From assembly GCF_007990445.1 (NCBI RefSeq), contig NZ_AP019841.1, positions 2,232,001 to 2,296,000 of the forward strand: 64,000 nucleotides of DNA, read 5' to 3'. Below are positions 8,301 to 21,043 of this stretch, piece by piece. The stretch's first letter is position 1. Each line of letters opens with the position of its first letter. The notes beneath the pieces are model-generated. The model saw only the letters and a program-made list of their open reading frames with translations. It did not search any database and was not told the origin of the DNA. The DNA is from Leptotrichia wadei (GTDB lineage: Bacteria; Fusobacteriota; Fusobacteriia; Fusobacteriales; Leptotrichiaceae). The translations under genes were made by a program, and so were the position numbers.

Positions 8301-11300
8301 CGTACAACAGAAATTGGGAATAAAGGTAAAGTTTTTGTTGACAGAACAGATGCTGGGCAAGGTGGAGTAGGATTTTTGGCTGATTATGGATGGATTAATA
8401 ACTATAATGCTGGAAAATTGGAAGTGGAATATAGCAGTGTACCAGGTGTAACAGTAACACCTAATGACAAAGCAGTTGGAATGTATGGAACAAATAATTC
8501 AAATATGGTAAGTTCTGGTCCAATACGTGTTGGTGGTAAAAACTCAATTGGAATTTTAGGACTTTCTTATAAAATAGACCCTGCTACAGGTTTGGCTATC
8601 GATCCATCTAACGAACCTTATTTTAGAAGTGCTGCACATCCAGAAAATTTTGGGAAAATAGACATTATGAATTTGCCATGGGGTGTAATTACAATGTATG
8701 GGGATGGAGCGATTGGAATATTTACAAAAAATAACAGTATTGATCCTACTGTAAGATCTGTTCCATCTACATCTAAAGCCTGGCTTGTCGGTGTAAATGA
8801 AGGTACTATTACAATATATGGAAATAATCATGCGATAGGAATGGGATCTAATTTTGGAGCTGTTACAAATTATGAAGGTGAAGATCCTGTTACTCATGTT
8901 TACCAGTCTGGAAAAATTGATATACTTGGTACGCAATCGTTTGGAATGTATGGAACAAATAATACCGATTTGAAAAATTTTGGGATAATAAATGTTGCTG
9001 CAACTTCTCCTGGAAATGAATCAATAGGAATGTATGGGGATGATCCAAAGACAAAAGTTTATGTATTAGAAACTGAAAATGGAACTAGAATAAGAAACAA
9101 TAGCATAATAAATGTTGGACAGTATTCTTACGGTATTTTTGTCAGAAACATAGAAATGAATGGCGGTACAATAAATGTAGATGATAATGGAGTAGGAATT
9201 TATTCTCAAGGGCCTGATGTCAATCTTATTGCAGGAAAAATTAATGTAGCAAACAATAATGCAGTCGGAATATACATTGATGATGCTACCGTAGAGCCAA
9301 AACCTACAATTGTTAAGGGAAATGTAGATATGAAAGTTGGGCAAAATTCAGTTGGATATTTGATAACGGCAGCAAATACTAAGACGGATATAAAAACAAA
9401 GGCATCAAGTGATGTTCATATTGGAGAAAACTCAGTTTATATTTATTCTAGAGCACCACAAAATTTAGGCGGAAAAATTGAAACTGAGTCAAAGATTGTG
9501 ACTGATGGAAATAACAGCTATGGGATTTATTCATCTCAAGATTTTATAAATCGTGGAGATATTGATTTAAAATCAGGAACTGGAAATGTTGGAATTTATT
9601 CATCTCAAGGAATTGGCCAAAACTATGGAACAATTGATGTTGGTCCGAGTGATGTGACAGCTGGAAAATACGGAATTGGAATGGCAACAGGAAGTACAGC
9701 TGCATCAATGGGAACAATAGAAAACCATGGAACAGGAATAATTAATGTCACAAAAAACAGCAGTGTTGGAATGTATGCATCGGGTTCTGGTTCAAAAGCA
9801 ATAAATAGAGGTATTATTAACTTGGAAGGTAATGATACAGTTGGAATGTATATTGATGATCATGCTACTGGAGAAAATTATGGAACAATTCAGACAACAC
9901 CAGCCGCGAGTGGAACTGGAATAAAAGGTGTAGTTACAAAAAATGGAGGAATCATTAAAAATTATGGAACAATACGTATTGCTGGAGGTGTGGGAGTATA
10001 TAACGAAGCAGCTAGCGAGTACCAAGTTCAAGGAACTAATACTTCAACAACTGCATCTTCTGTAGGAACAGGAGTTAATAGAACAGTAGCAGAAAAATCA
10101 ATAACAAAAGTTCCAGCGCATCCAAGTCCAGTATCAATACCGATTCCCGCCGTACAAAACGGAGCATCAAGAGTTGACACAGATATAGCTTTGCCGCAAG
10201 CACCAAAAATGCCTATTTCTGATTTTACAGGAGTTACAACATTAAATATGCCGGTGGAACAAACAGGTCATAATTTTGATAATAATAGCAATAACAATAA
10301 CAGCAGCAGCAATAACACCAATAATACAATTTCAATAAGAGAAATGTCAACTATAGGAATGTATGTAGATACTTCAGGAATAAATCATACAAATCCTATC
10401 CAAGGTTTGAACAATTTACCAGGACTTACAGATGTAAATTTAATAATGGGAACAGAAGCTACCAATACTTTGAATGCAAAAGCAGTTCAAATAGGAGATG
10501 ACATTCTGCAGCCGTATAATGATGCTTTGGGAAGTGCAGGAGCTAAGGTGAATGTAGATTCAGCAAGTTTGACTTGGAAAGCGCACCTAGTGGAATCTGG
10601 AAATACGGCAGCACCAATAAAAACAGTATATATGGAAAAAATTCCTTATACTGATTTTGCAAATAAAAATGATATGGATACCGGGCATTTTTTAGATGGG
10701 CTTGAACAAAGATATGGAATTGAAGATATAAATTCAAGAGAAAAACAGCTCTTTAATAAGTTGAATGATTTGAGAAAAGATGAGAAAAAGATATTTGCAC
10801 AGGCTGTAAACGAAATGAAAGGTTATGAATATTCAAATACTCAAGAACGTATTAATTCAACTGGGAATAAATTAGATAAGGAAATTGGATATTTACGAAA
10901 CGAATGGAAAAATCCAGTTAAGCAAAATGACAAGATTAAGATATTTGGAACAAAAGATGAGTATAAAACAGATACAGCTGGAGTTGTAGACTATGACAGC
11001 AATGCTTATGGAGTAGCCTATGTTTATGAAGGTGAAGCGCTTAAAATGGGAGATTCTTCCGGATGGTATGCTGGAGCTGTTACAAATCAATTTAAATTTA
11101 AAGATTTAGGAAAATCGACTGAACAAGATACAATGATTAAAGCTGGAATATTTAAAACAATATCGCCAAAAAGTGATCAAAATGGTTCATTAAGATGGAC
11201 AATTTCAGGAGATGTATTTGGTGGAATAAATAGTATGCATCGTAAATTCTGGGTTGTAGATGATACATTTGAATCAAAGGCTAATTATTACACTTATGGA

Positions 11301-11771
11301 GCAGCTGTAAAAAATGAATTAGGCTATGATATAAGATTGTCTGAAAAAACTCATTTGAGACCTTATGGAGCTTTAAAAATGGAATATGGACGATTTACAG
11401 ACATAAAAGAAGATAATGGTCAAATGAATTTGGAAGTTAAAGGAAATGATTATTTTTCAGTTAAGCCTGAAATTGGAGCAGAGTTTAAATATATTCAGCC
11501 ACTAACTGCGGGAACTCAACTTTCAGTGGGACTTTCGGCTGCGTATGAAAGCGAACTTGGAAAACTTAATAGATTAAATCAGGCTAGAGTTCGTTATACT
11601 ACGGCAGATTGGTATAATTTGAGAAATGAAAAGGAAGATAGAAAAGGAAATGGAAAATTTGACTTAAATATTGGAGTGGGAAATACAGGATTTGGTGTGA
11701 CAGCAAATTTAGGGTATGATACGAAGGGCAAAAATATCAGAGGCGGACTTGGATTTAAATTGAGTTTCTGA
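5388..11771 (+). CDS. Giant type V autotransporter (adhesin-like)
   Basis: A 2127-residue surface protein expected to export its own passenger through a C-terminal outer-membrane beta barrel. The N-terminus (MTNNLKEFKQELKSFAKKVK followed by a hydrophobic ITFLLTGAIGKSASA segment) has the form of the autotransporter-associated N-terminal region seen in fusobacteria. The passenger is Asn/Gly/Ser-rich with many 'VGMYG' and 'GTIN' type repeats, as expected for a beta helix. Around residues 1690-1750 comes an Asn-rich low-complexity linker. The last 270 residues have alternating barrel strands and end in LGFKLSF with the terminal aromatic residue of outer-membrane proteins. RBS AAAGGAAG precedes the ATG. 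The ligand is unknown; an adhesin role is inferred. Confidence 0.92.
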   Translation: MTNNLKEFKQELKSFAKKVKDFKYTDSALITFLLTGAIGKSASANHFSDGNEIEIQSKAINTSIEQQKKDFKRARKENDKLIKKTNLELIQLMEQGDHAVKSPWGNWQFGINEFYNNWQGRYKGHGDKVKDVKYARDTSYKKTGIIKTVIESDSDNDYNNSNGTSGENNITGQDKTLVNRKNFLYTRASNNPNDYVNGIIRLDMHSGANLESEKNKLGNKLGTASSEYAAFDDVAKIAGKTTNSTEGYTFINSGTYVIEGGNAAFSNSYEHIGGKNDATVASVVNTSEGNIIIHPYSGNGGIYDSNSAAFIVSPSVIGNGNPQILYNAGTVEMYNKKSAIFFLNPNGDYTRNHSNHNYGGFFEQPYSNLIPNPSGTFYDDDTLNPREITIVNRNKINTYGEENVGVYVKTGKYISSANLDFKTKSSNGEWAPLTMYGDSSIGLYVPVDKDSKEITELIPNRDSGPVVGNFAVNLGDSSGNSREIYESKNSTNIDAQTTAGIPSRFTVNNDRYIDKSYGIFASSSVDLETSTANKNIENGHQINLFKNVKDSIGVLTGDGADIKLGAGKISLKGGLDNIGIVAGGSDTSVSGVQSTDGKVKGDVVNIEGDSRNDRGNIAIYAGNNANNEVAVNAVVSKDATNSVALIADKGAKITVNDSISSPSIIGTNATKITNAGVQISGLEFHYDPSRVDAKNVSTDNAGAAYADNGAVITMNRTSLPSASNISITGGIDSQTNKNTGFGLFADNGGKINARKNWIKVTDGATNIASINGAKIDLEGGKIEYKGKGYALYTDSTSSSSDAINMKDATLVLDGKAVGYVYDQARPNVIAFNSNTNIDVLSDDVIISNLKNSAGPLVIDVENKSGNNSLKSRLLGGNVNVTSSNGKTDYKYALIDDATVQIKSAIDKANLISGSDSEVFTKRFLYQNSRLHVEAFGSVKAELNTAQMNAIDDRFLAPVGLAITGSSRSINNRTTEIGNKGKVFVDRTDAGQGGVGFLADYGWINNYNAGKLEVEYSSVPGVTVTPNDKAVGMYGTNNSNMVSSGPIRVGGKNSIGILGLSYKIDPATGLAIDPSNEPYFRSAAHPENFGKIDIMNLPWGVITMYGDGAIGIFTKNNSIDPTVRSVPSTSKAWLVGVNEGTITIYGNNHAIGMGSNFGAVTNYEGEDPVTHVYQSGKIDILGTQSFGMYGTNNTDLKNFGIINVAATSPGNESIGMYGDDPKTKVYVLETENGTRIRNNSIINVGQYSYGIFVRNIEMNGGTINVDDNGVGIYSQGPDVNLIAGKINVANNNAVGIYIDDATVEPKPTIVKGNVDMKVGQNSVGYLITAANTKTDIKTKASSDVHIGENSVYIYSRAPQNLGGKIETESKIVTDGNNSYGIYSSQDFINRGDIDLKSGTGNVGIYSSQGIGQNYGTIDVGPSDVTAGKYGIGMATGSTAASMGTIENHGTGIINVTKNSSVGMYASGSGSKAINRGIINLEGNDTVGMYIDDHATGENYGTIQTTPAASGTGIKGVVTKNGGIIKNYGTIRIAGGVGVYNEAASEYQVQGTNTSTTASSVGTGVNRTVAEKSITKVPAHPSPVSIPIPAVQNGASRVDTDIALPQAPKMPISDFTGVTTLNMPVEQTGHNFDNNSNNNNSSSNNTNNTISIREMSTIGMYVDTSGINHTNPIQGLNNLPGLTDVNLIMGTEATNTLNAKAVQIGDDILQPYNDALGSAGAKVNVDSASLTWKAHLVESGNTAAPIKTVYMEKIPYTDFANKNDMDTGHFLDGLEQRYGIEDINSREKQLFNKLNDLRKDEKKIFAQAVNEMKGYEYSNTQERINSTGNKLDKEIGYLRNEWKNPVKQNDKIKIFGTKDEYKTDTAGVVDYDSNAYGVAYVYEGEALKMGDSSGWYAGAVTNQFKFKDLGKSTEQDTMIKAGIFKTISPKSDQNGSLRWTISGDVFGGINSMHRKFWVVDDTFESKANYYTYGAAVKNELGYDIRLSEKTHLRPYGALKMEYGRFTDIKEDNGQMNLEVKGNDYFSVKPEIGAEFKYIQPLTAGTQLSVGLSAAYESELGKLNRLNQARVRYTTADWYNLRNEKEDRKGNGKFDLNIGVGNTGFGVTANLGYDTKGKNIRGGLGFKLSF

Positions 11772-11805
11772 TTTTTACCATTAAAATTTGATATAATTGT
11801 TTAGC

Positions 11806-11838
11806 AAGGAGCCATCTCATAAGTGAGAGATGCTCCTT
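11806..11838 (+). terminator. Hairpin terminator between convergent genes
   Basis: AAGGAGC-ATCTCA and TGAGAGATGCTCCTT form a long stem with small bulges. The T tract that follows is weak (TTCTTT). It lies 35 nt after the autotransporter stop and before the convergent GH16 gene, so it may serve both. Confidence 0.6.
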
Positions 11839-11923
11839 CTTTAAAAAAAGACAGAAAAACTTCCTTCACTAAATCAAAAGTCTTTCTGTCTAAATTATTT
11901 ATATTAATCAAACTGGAACTAAT

Positions 11924-12940
11924 TTATTTTTTCTGATAAACTCTTACATAATCAACTTTCATCTCTGTTGGAAAGTCAACATCTCCATCTTCTCCAGTCT
12001 TTTTACTCAAAGCCACATTTATCATTATAAAATATGGTTGGTTAAATGGATTTTGCAATCCTTTTTTCTCTAATTCCTTGTAGGTAAATCTTTTATATAC
12101 TTTATTGTTAAATAACCATTTTATTTCTTTGTCATCCCATTCTACAGCATAAGTATTAAAATTTGTCAACTTTTCTTTAGACCATTTACCTATTTTATAG
12201 TCACTGCCTTCAAATGATTCATAAGTATTGTCACTTCTTAGAACATGAGCTGTACCTGTAACACGGTTCATTTCACCGCCATCAGTTTCCACTATGTCAA
12301 TTTCACCGTTCGCTAGTTTTCCAGCAGCCTGAGAATATCCTTCAGGCCATAGCCAAAATGCAGGCCAAGTTCCAATCCCCTTAGGCATAGCCGCTCTCAT
12401 TTCGATTTTACCATATTTAACATTATAAAGATTTCTTGTGTGAATTGCTCCTGAACTATAAAGAATTTTTCTTTCAACTCCATCCACATTTACTTTTTTA
12501 TCATTTTCCTTTTTCAATGTTATAACCATATTACCATTTTCAACTTTAACATTATCTCTCAAATAATACTGTTTTGCATCAAATCCATACTGGTTTACCA
12601 ATTTCCCATTTTCATCAACATAATTACCAGCATTCCAAGGATTTCCATTTTCCCAGTAAGCCCACTTTGTACTGTCTAAATGATCTCCATTAAACTCATC
12701 ATCCCAAACTAATTTCCAACTTTTACCTTTTACTTTAGAAATGAATTTATCTAACTTTCCTTTTTTAGTTTTTACACTATTTTCAACTTTATTTAAATTC
12801 CCTTCAATTTTTTCTTTTGCCTGAACTACACTTGCTTCAACTTGCTGAGAACTCATTGTATTTTGGCTATCTCCCGCAGCAAATGCCATATTTCCCATTA
12901 GCATAAGCAAAACTACTCTAAAAAAAATATTTTTTTTCAT
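11924..12940 (-). CDS. Secreted glycoside hydrolase family 16 (beta-glucanase/licheninase-like)
   Basis: A 338-residue endo-beta-glucanase-type enzyme. The start at 12940 is taken because GGAGAT lies just upstream; an upstream in-frame ATG at 12979 lacks this. A signal peptide ends near AFAAG (residue 22). A short coiled, Lys-rich segment (about 35-72) precedes the GH16 fold, which begins WKLVWDDEFNG and contains the catalytic EIDIVE motif (Glu213 nucleophile, Asp215, Glu218 acid/base) and the WPAFWLWP substrate-cleft segment. The end VDYVRVYQK is typical of the family. The substrate (mixed-linkage or beta-1,3-glucan) cannot be fixed from sequence. It is probably monocistronic. Confidence 0.92.
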   Translation of the reverse strand: MKKNIFFRVVLLMLMGNMAFAAGDSQNTMSSQQVEASVVQAKEKIEGNLNKVENSVKTKKGKLDKFISKVKGKSWKLVWDDEFNGDHLDSTKWAYWENGNPWNAGNYVDENGKLVNQYGFDAKQYYLRDNVKVENGNMVITLKKENDKKVNVDGVERKILYSSGAIHTRNLYNVKYGKIEMRAAMPKGIGTWPAFWLWPEGYSQAAGKLANGEIDIVETDGGEMNRVTGTAHVLRSDNTYESFEGSDYKIGKWSKEKLTNFNTYAVEWDDKEIKWLFNNKVYKRFTYKELEKKGLQNPFNQPYFIMINVALSKKTGEDGDVDFPTEMKVDYVRVYQKK

Positions 12941-12968
12941 ATTCTGTATCTCCTTTTTTAATTTATGA

Positions 12969-13055
12969 ATCGAACTCAAAAAGCTATGACTATTTTACTC
13001 AAACTCTAAGTTTATACACTTTTAACAGTTAAATTTAGATGAATTTGAATATATA
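12969..13055. repeat. AT-rich intergenic repeat, family B copy 1
   Basis: Clearly related over about 80 nt to 44661-44738 (same orientation) and 54225-54340 (opposite orientation). Shared blocks are CTATGACTATTTT, TCTAAGTTTATA, TTTTAACAGTT and a GAATATAT end. The 12941-13280 gap holds only this and a family A copy. Confidence 0.55.
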
Positions 13056-13110
13056 TTACACTCTGTTATAGCACTTTAATAATAAGAATTTCAACATTTC
13101 AGTCAAATTT

Positions 13111-13229
13111 ATACTATTCCCCATTTAAAAAGCAAATATTTATTTTAATTATTTGAAAATAAATATTAGGTTTAATCTACTGAAAAGATTTATAGCATAT
13201 CCGTTATTCAAATAAGGTTTTGTATTAAT
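13111..13229. repeat. MITE-like intergenic repeat, family A copy 2
   Basis: Begins ATACTATTCCCCATTTAAAA and ends AATAAGGTTTTGTATTAATT; the ends are imperfect inverted repeats. It is about 85-90% identical by eye to 54773-54892 over its full length. Confidence 0.65.
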
Positions 13230-13280
13230 TATAAATTCCTTCTAGCAAAGTAAATTGTTTTTTATTAATAATAAAAGAAA

Positions 13281-13892
13281 CTACAATTTCTGTTTTTTAT
13301 ATTTACTCATACAATTTCTATTTTTTACTTTTCTCTCCTTATCAAAAAACCATCCCCACTTATTAAAATACTTAATTGCCGATTTTACGTGAAACATCAT
13401 TAATTTTCTTGATTTATACGAAGCTTTTCCATGCTCATGAAATATTTCAGCTTCCGGAAAATAAATAACTTTGTATTTCTGTCCAATTCTTCGACACAAA
13501 CTGAATTTCCCTTCAAAATCTCTAATTCTTGGCCCTATTTGCCCAATTTCATTATGATTTTTCATATATTCAACAATTTTTTCAATTATATTCTCCTCGA
13601 AATAAATATCCGCATTAATAATCAAATGAAATTCTGATATTTTAGAATTACTGATTAATTTATTAATAACTACATTATGTCCAGCTCCAAATCCTTTATT
13701 AGAATTATTAAAAATATATTCTATTCTAGCATCATCAGTCTTTTCAAAAAAAAACTTCAAATTATCTGTTTCTGAATTATCTGATATCCACAACTTAAAA
13801 TTCAACTTAATCTTTTGAAAACACTTAATTATCCTTTCTAAATCGCTTGCTGGTGTATTATATGTTACAATACAGGCTGTAAAATCATACAT
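13281..13892 (-). pseudogene. GT2 (rhamnosyltransferase-like) glycosyltransferase with internal deletion
   Basis: The 203-residue frame has the GT-A start of family 2 enzymes (FTACIVTYNTP, WISDNSETD, NKGFGAGHN, LIINADIYF, which supplies the DxD-like metal site) and the usual C-terminal part (LCRRIGQKYKVIYFPEAEIFHEHGKASYKS, IKYFNKWGWFFDKERK). Between RDFEGKF and SLCRRIG the family has about 70-80 more residues ending in FEDVDLCRRI, which carry the acceptor site and the catalytic base. These are missing although the frame is kept, so the product is probably inactive. It starts 50 nt after the tRNA-Asn of rRNA operon 1, with GAGG as ribosome binding site and no obvious terminator between. Confidence 0.75.
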
Positions 13893-13941
13893 AAATAACC
13901 TCGTTTATCTTTATTTATAAAATTCCTCATAAAACAAAAAA

Positions 13942-14018
13942 TGGCGTCCCCGGTTGGACTCGAACCAACGACCCTCTGATTAACAGTCAGATGCTCTAAC
14001 CGGCTGAGCTACGGAGAC
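13942..14018 (-). tRNA. tRNA-Asn (GTT), operon 1
   Basis: 77 nt including an encoded CCA. Acceptor GTCTCCG pairs with CGGGGAC, the anticodon loop CTGTTAA gives GTT, and TTCGAGTCC is the T loop. It closes the 16S-23S-5S-tRNA operon. An identical copy is at 55040-55116. Confidence 0.97.
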
Positions 14019-14034
14019 ACACATATTTAAAAAA

Positions 14035-14148
14035 GTTTGGCAACTACCTATCTTCCCAGGACGAATCCAAGTATTTTAGGCACTAACAGACTTAACTGCC
14101 GGGTTCGAAATGTTTCCGGGTGTATCCCTGTCGTTATCATCACCAAAC
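14035..14148 (-). rRNA. rrf: 5S ribosomal RNA, operon 1
   Basis: About 114 nt, starting GTTTGGTGATGATAACGACAG and ending GTAGTTGCCAAAC so that the ends pair; contains the conserved CGAACCCGGCAGTTAAG segment. It lies between 23S and tRNA-Asn. Confidence 0.95.
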
Positions 14149-14207
14149 TAGATATATATACTGTCCATTAAGACAATGAGAAATAAATAGCAGCAGCAAA
14201 AGATTAT

Positions 14208-17106
<2,899 letters not shown>

Positions 17107-17217
17107 ATCCAGAATAACTTTTTACTCTAGTTTAGTTATAATCTTTTACCTACTATTCATTTCCCATTGTCCTAACAGTTATAAAGATATATAAAGAAGC
17201 AGTGCTTGTTTCTCCTT

Positions 17218-18732
<1,515 letters not shown>

Positions 18733-18882
18733 TATATATTCACATATATTTAAATTTCACCTAATTAGTCTTGACGTTATCTTTTTCAAGATACTTGACT
18801 TTATTGATTATACACTTAATTGCTTCTTTACATTATTAATATCTCTATTGTCCGTTGATACATTTTCGTATCGACAAGATAT

Positions 18883-18911
18883 ATATTATCATAAAAGAAA
18901 ATGTTTGTCAA
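18883..18911 (-). promoter_or_regulatory. rRNA operon 1 promoter
   Basis: On the minus strand TTGACA (18911-18906), 17-nt spacer, TAATAT (18888-18883), about 150 nt before 16S, with A/T tracts upstream like an UP element. The same promoter precedes operon 2. Confidence 0.85.
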
Positions 18912-19015
18912 CTACTTTTTTGAAATTTTTTTCAAATTTTCTCAACGGTGTATTCTCAAGTAAAGTGTAACCAAAAATGTATACTCATTATTTCTTCAAA
19001 CACTTTATCTCTTTT

Positions 19016-19762
19016 CTACTTTTCTTTCAAATATTTTTCTATACCATTCACTATTCCTAATACCATTTTATTCTGATATTCTGATGTTGACATTTTTTTA
19101 TCTTCTGCGGGATTTGACATAAATCCTAATTCAATTAATGTATTAGTTACTTTCGACCAATTTGTACCTGTAAGGTCATCTCTATAGGAAGCCCCGCGAT
19201 TTTTTGCTCCTGTTGATTTTATGTATTCAGATAGAACATCATGTGAAAATTTATCACTGGATTTTTGAACACTTTGTGTGTAGCGATTTTTTTGTGAAGA
19301 AGTTAATACTGAAGCTCCATTTACAGAAGAATTATCTACTCCATCTGCATGAAGTCTTACATACAACGAGCATCCTGCTTCGTTTGTTTTAATTGCACGT
19401 TCTTTATTACTGATATTTACATCATTTGTTTCACGTACCATAAACACTTTATAACCCTTACCTTGTAATTCATCTCTTAATTTCAATCCTACTTCAAGCA
19501 CAAGCTGATATTCATATTTTTTCGTTGCTACTCCCATTGCTCCAGATGAAACTTTTGGCTTTTTTTCTAATGAGCCTGGTGCAACTTCTTCTAAGCCTGG
19601 ATCTCCTTTTATTTGATGTCCAGGATCAATACAAATTAATTCTTTTTTTCCAACATTTGCAATATGGTTTGTATTTTCAGTATTTATTGGAGCAACTGCT
19701 GTTGTACTTAATGTTAATATTGATAACATCTTTTTTATTATATTTATTATTCCTTCTATCAT
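19016..19762 (-). CDS. N-acetylmuramoyl-L-alanine amidase (Amidase_3)
   Basis: A zinc-dependent cell-wall amidase that cuts the bond between MurNAc and L-Ala. The start at 19762 follows AGGAGA; an upstream in-frame start at 19801 lacks such a site. The 248-residue product has a hydrophobic N-terminal segment (about residues 5-25, signal peptide or anchor), then IDPGHQ with zinc ligand His49, Glu84, RLHADG with His138 and LIELGFMSN with catalytic Glu211, all in family order, ending in a GIEKYLK helix. It would act in the periplasm. It is the last gene of a minus-strand series that starts with the ABC-F gene at 25868. Confidence 0.92.
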   Translation of the reverse strand: MIEGIINIIKKMLSILTLSTTAVAPINTENTNHIANVGKKELICIDPGHQIKGDPGLEEVAPGSLEKKPKVSSGAMGVATKKYEYQLVLEVGLKLRDELQGKGYKVFMVRETNDVNISNKERAIKTNEAGCSLYVRLHADGVDNSSVNGASVLTSSQKNRYTQSVQKSSDKFSHDVLSEYIKSTGAKNRGASYRDDLTGTNWSKVTNTLIELGFMSNPAEDKKMSTSEYQNKMVLGIVNGIEKYLKEK

Positions 19763-19838
19763 AATTTCTCCTATTTTTTTACTTTTTTTATAATTTGCCA
19801 AGCAATATTTATAATATTTGTAATTTCAATCTTTTATT

Positions 19839-20237
19839 TTAATATTTTTTCCCAAAATCTTTTATTTTTAAAAAAATAAAAACTATCACAGCACAAAAGA
19901 TAAAAAATATTTCAAGATTATTAGCATTACTATTACTTTCAATACAATCCTGTCTTTTCTTAATATCAACAATATTTTCACAATTTTTTCGACTTGAACT
20001 GCTTGAATGAGAACCACGACTTCTCCAAAAAGATGACGAATTTTCTTGCTCATCATCACCAGATTTTTTAGATTTTCCATCTCCTTCTCCATCCGAATGT
20101 CCTCTCGAATGCTCTCCGCTACTATGTTCTCCACCATAGTGACCACCATAATGATGACTTCCGCCACTTCCATGAGAATGGCTGTGTCCTCCACCGTGAG
20201 AATGTCCGCCACCACCTCTTCTTACTAATTTTTCCAT
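19839..20237 (-). CDS. Histidine/glycine/serine-rich membrane protein
   Basis: A 132-residue protein of unknown function with an excellent ribosome binding site (AGGAGGAG). Residues 8-55 contain about 14 His among Gly and Ser, then an acidic/Lys segment with Ser runs and two Cys (about residues 86-98), then one C-terminal transmembrane helix (IFFIFCAVIVFIFLKI) and a basic tail. The composition suggests metal (Ni, Zn or Cu) binding or storage and tail anchoring, but no family was recognised. It starts 28 nt after the SIR2-partner gene, and 76 nt before the amidase. Confidence 0.7.
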   Translation of the reverse strand: MEKLVRRGGGGHSHGGGHSHSHGSGGSHHYGGHYGGEHSSGEHSRGHSDGEGDGKSKKSGDDEQENSSSFWRSRGSHSSSSSRKNCENIVDIKKRQDCIESNSNANNLEIFFIFCAVIVFIFLKIKDFGKKY

Positions 20238-20264
20238 GTTCTCCTCCTCTTATTTATCTATCCA

Positions 20265-21043
20265 TCACACTTTTTTAAAATTATATGATTTATCAAAAGC
20301 ATAACCAAACCCTGTTCTTAAAAAATTATTTGCTCTTTTTCTATTAAAATTTTTAATATTAAACTGTTTTGATCTTCCAGAATATTTCGTAACAAATAAA
20401 TCTGTATTTACAAACTTTGGTGTCTCTTCTATAAATTTTAAAAAATTTTCTTCAAACATTTCTTTATTATCTTTTATTTTCTCCAATTCAATCAAAAATA
20501 CATTTTTTAATGCAGAATATCTATTATTTGGAACTTTCAACTTAGAACAAGTTTGATCATACTTTTGTTTAAGTTCTTTAAAATATTCATTTTTTCAATA
20601 TCATCCTGTTTTGTATCTCCATCTAACAACGATTCTCCAACTGCTGTTATTTTTCTTTTTTCATCTACAAGTCCTATTTTTACAAGTGCATTCGTATAAG
20701 TTCTTCCTCTTTTTTTCTGTTCCAAAACAAAACATTCTAGCAAACTTTTATAATCTTTAACTATTTTATTCTTTTTATATCTCTTATCTTTATATTTTTC
20801 AAAAATACTTTCTTTAAATTTATCAGATATAAAAGAATAGTAATCTCCATAAAATGTATCATTTATCAATCCACTTTTAGCAACATATTGATAAAAAGTC
20901 ATTTGCGAACTATTATTTATATTCCATTCTTCCAATTGTTCCGTAATTCCTTGCAATATTACTTTATAATCATCTAATAAATTTTTTCTTCTAAAACTTG
21001 TATCTCCTAAATTCATTACAGAATCTTTATTCTGTAGCTTCAT
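20265..21043 (-). pseudogene. Partner of SIR2 gene, frame broken once (about 259 residues if restored)
   Basis: Two frames join into one protein if one A is added to the A6 run at 20590-20595: 21043-20537 (MKLQNKDSVMNLGDTSFRRK start, ending IEKMNILK) continues as IEKNEYFKELKQKYDQT into 20540-20265 (KVPNNRYSALKNVF). No start is needed for the second part, as the open frame extends upstream to the junction. The N-terminal part has a winged-helix-like stretch (TYTNALVKIGLVDEKRKITAVGE). The family was not recognised. Its ATG lies inside the last codons of the SIR2 gene, implying translational coupling. Whether the frameshift is real or a sequencing error is open. Confidence 0.65.

Noticed and set aside
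10270-10330. Asn-rich (AAT/AAC) tract in the autotransporter as phase-variation repeat
   Set aside because: The tract is irregular and in multiples of three, so length changes would not shift the frame.
19886-20215. 109-codon frame overlapping the His-rich gene
   Set aside because: It is the shifted frame of the repetitive His/Gly coding region and has no ribosome binding site; the His-rich frame has AGGAGGAG.
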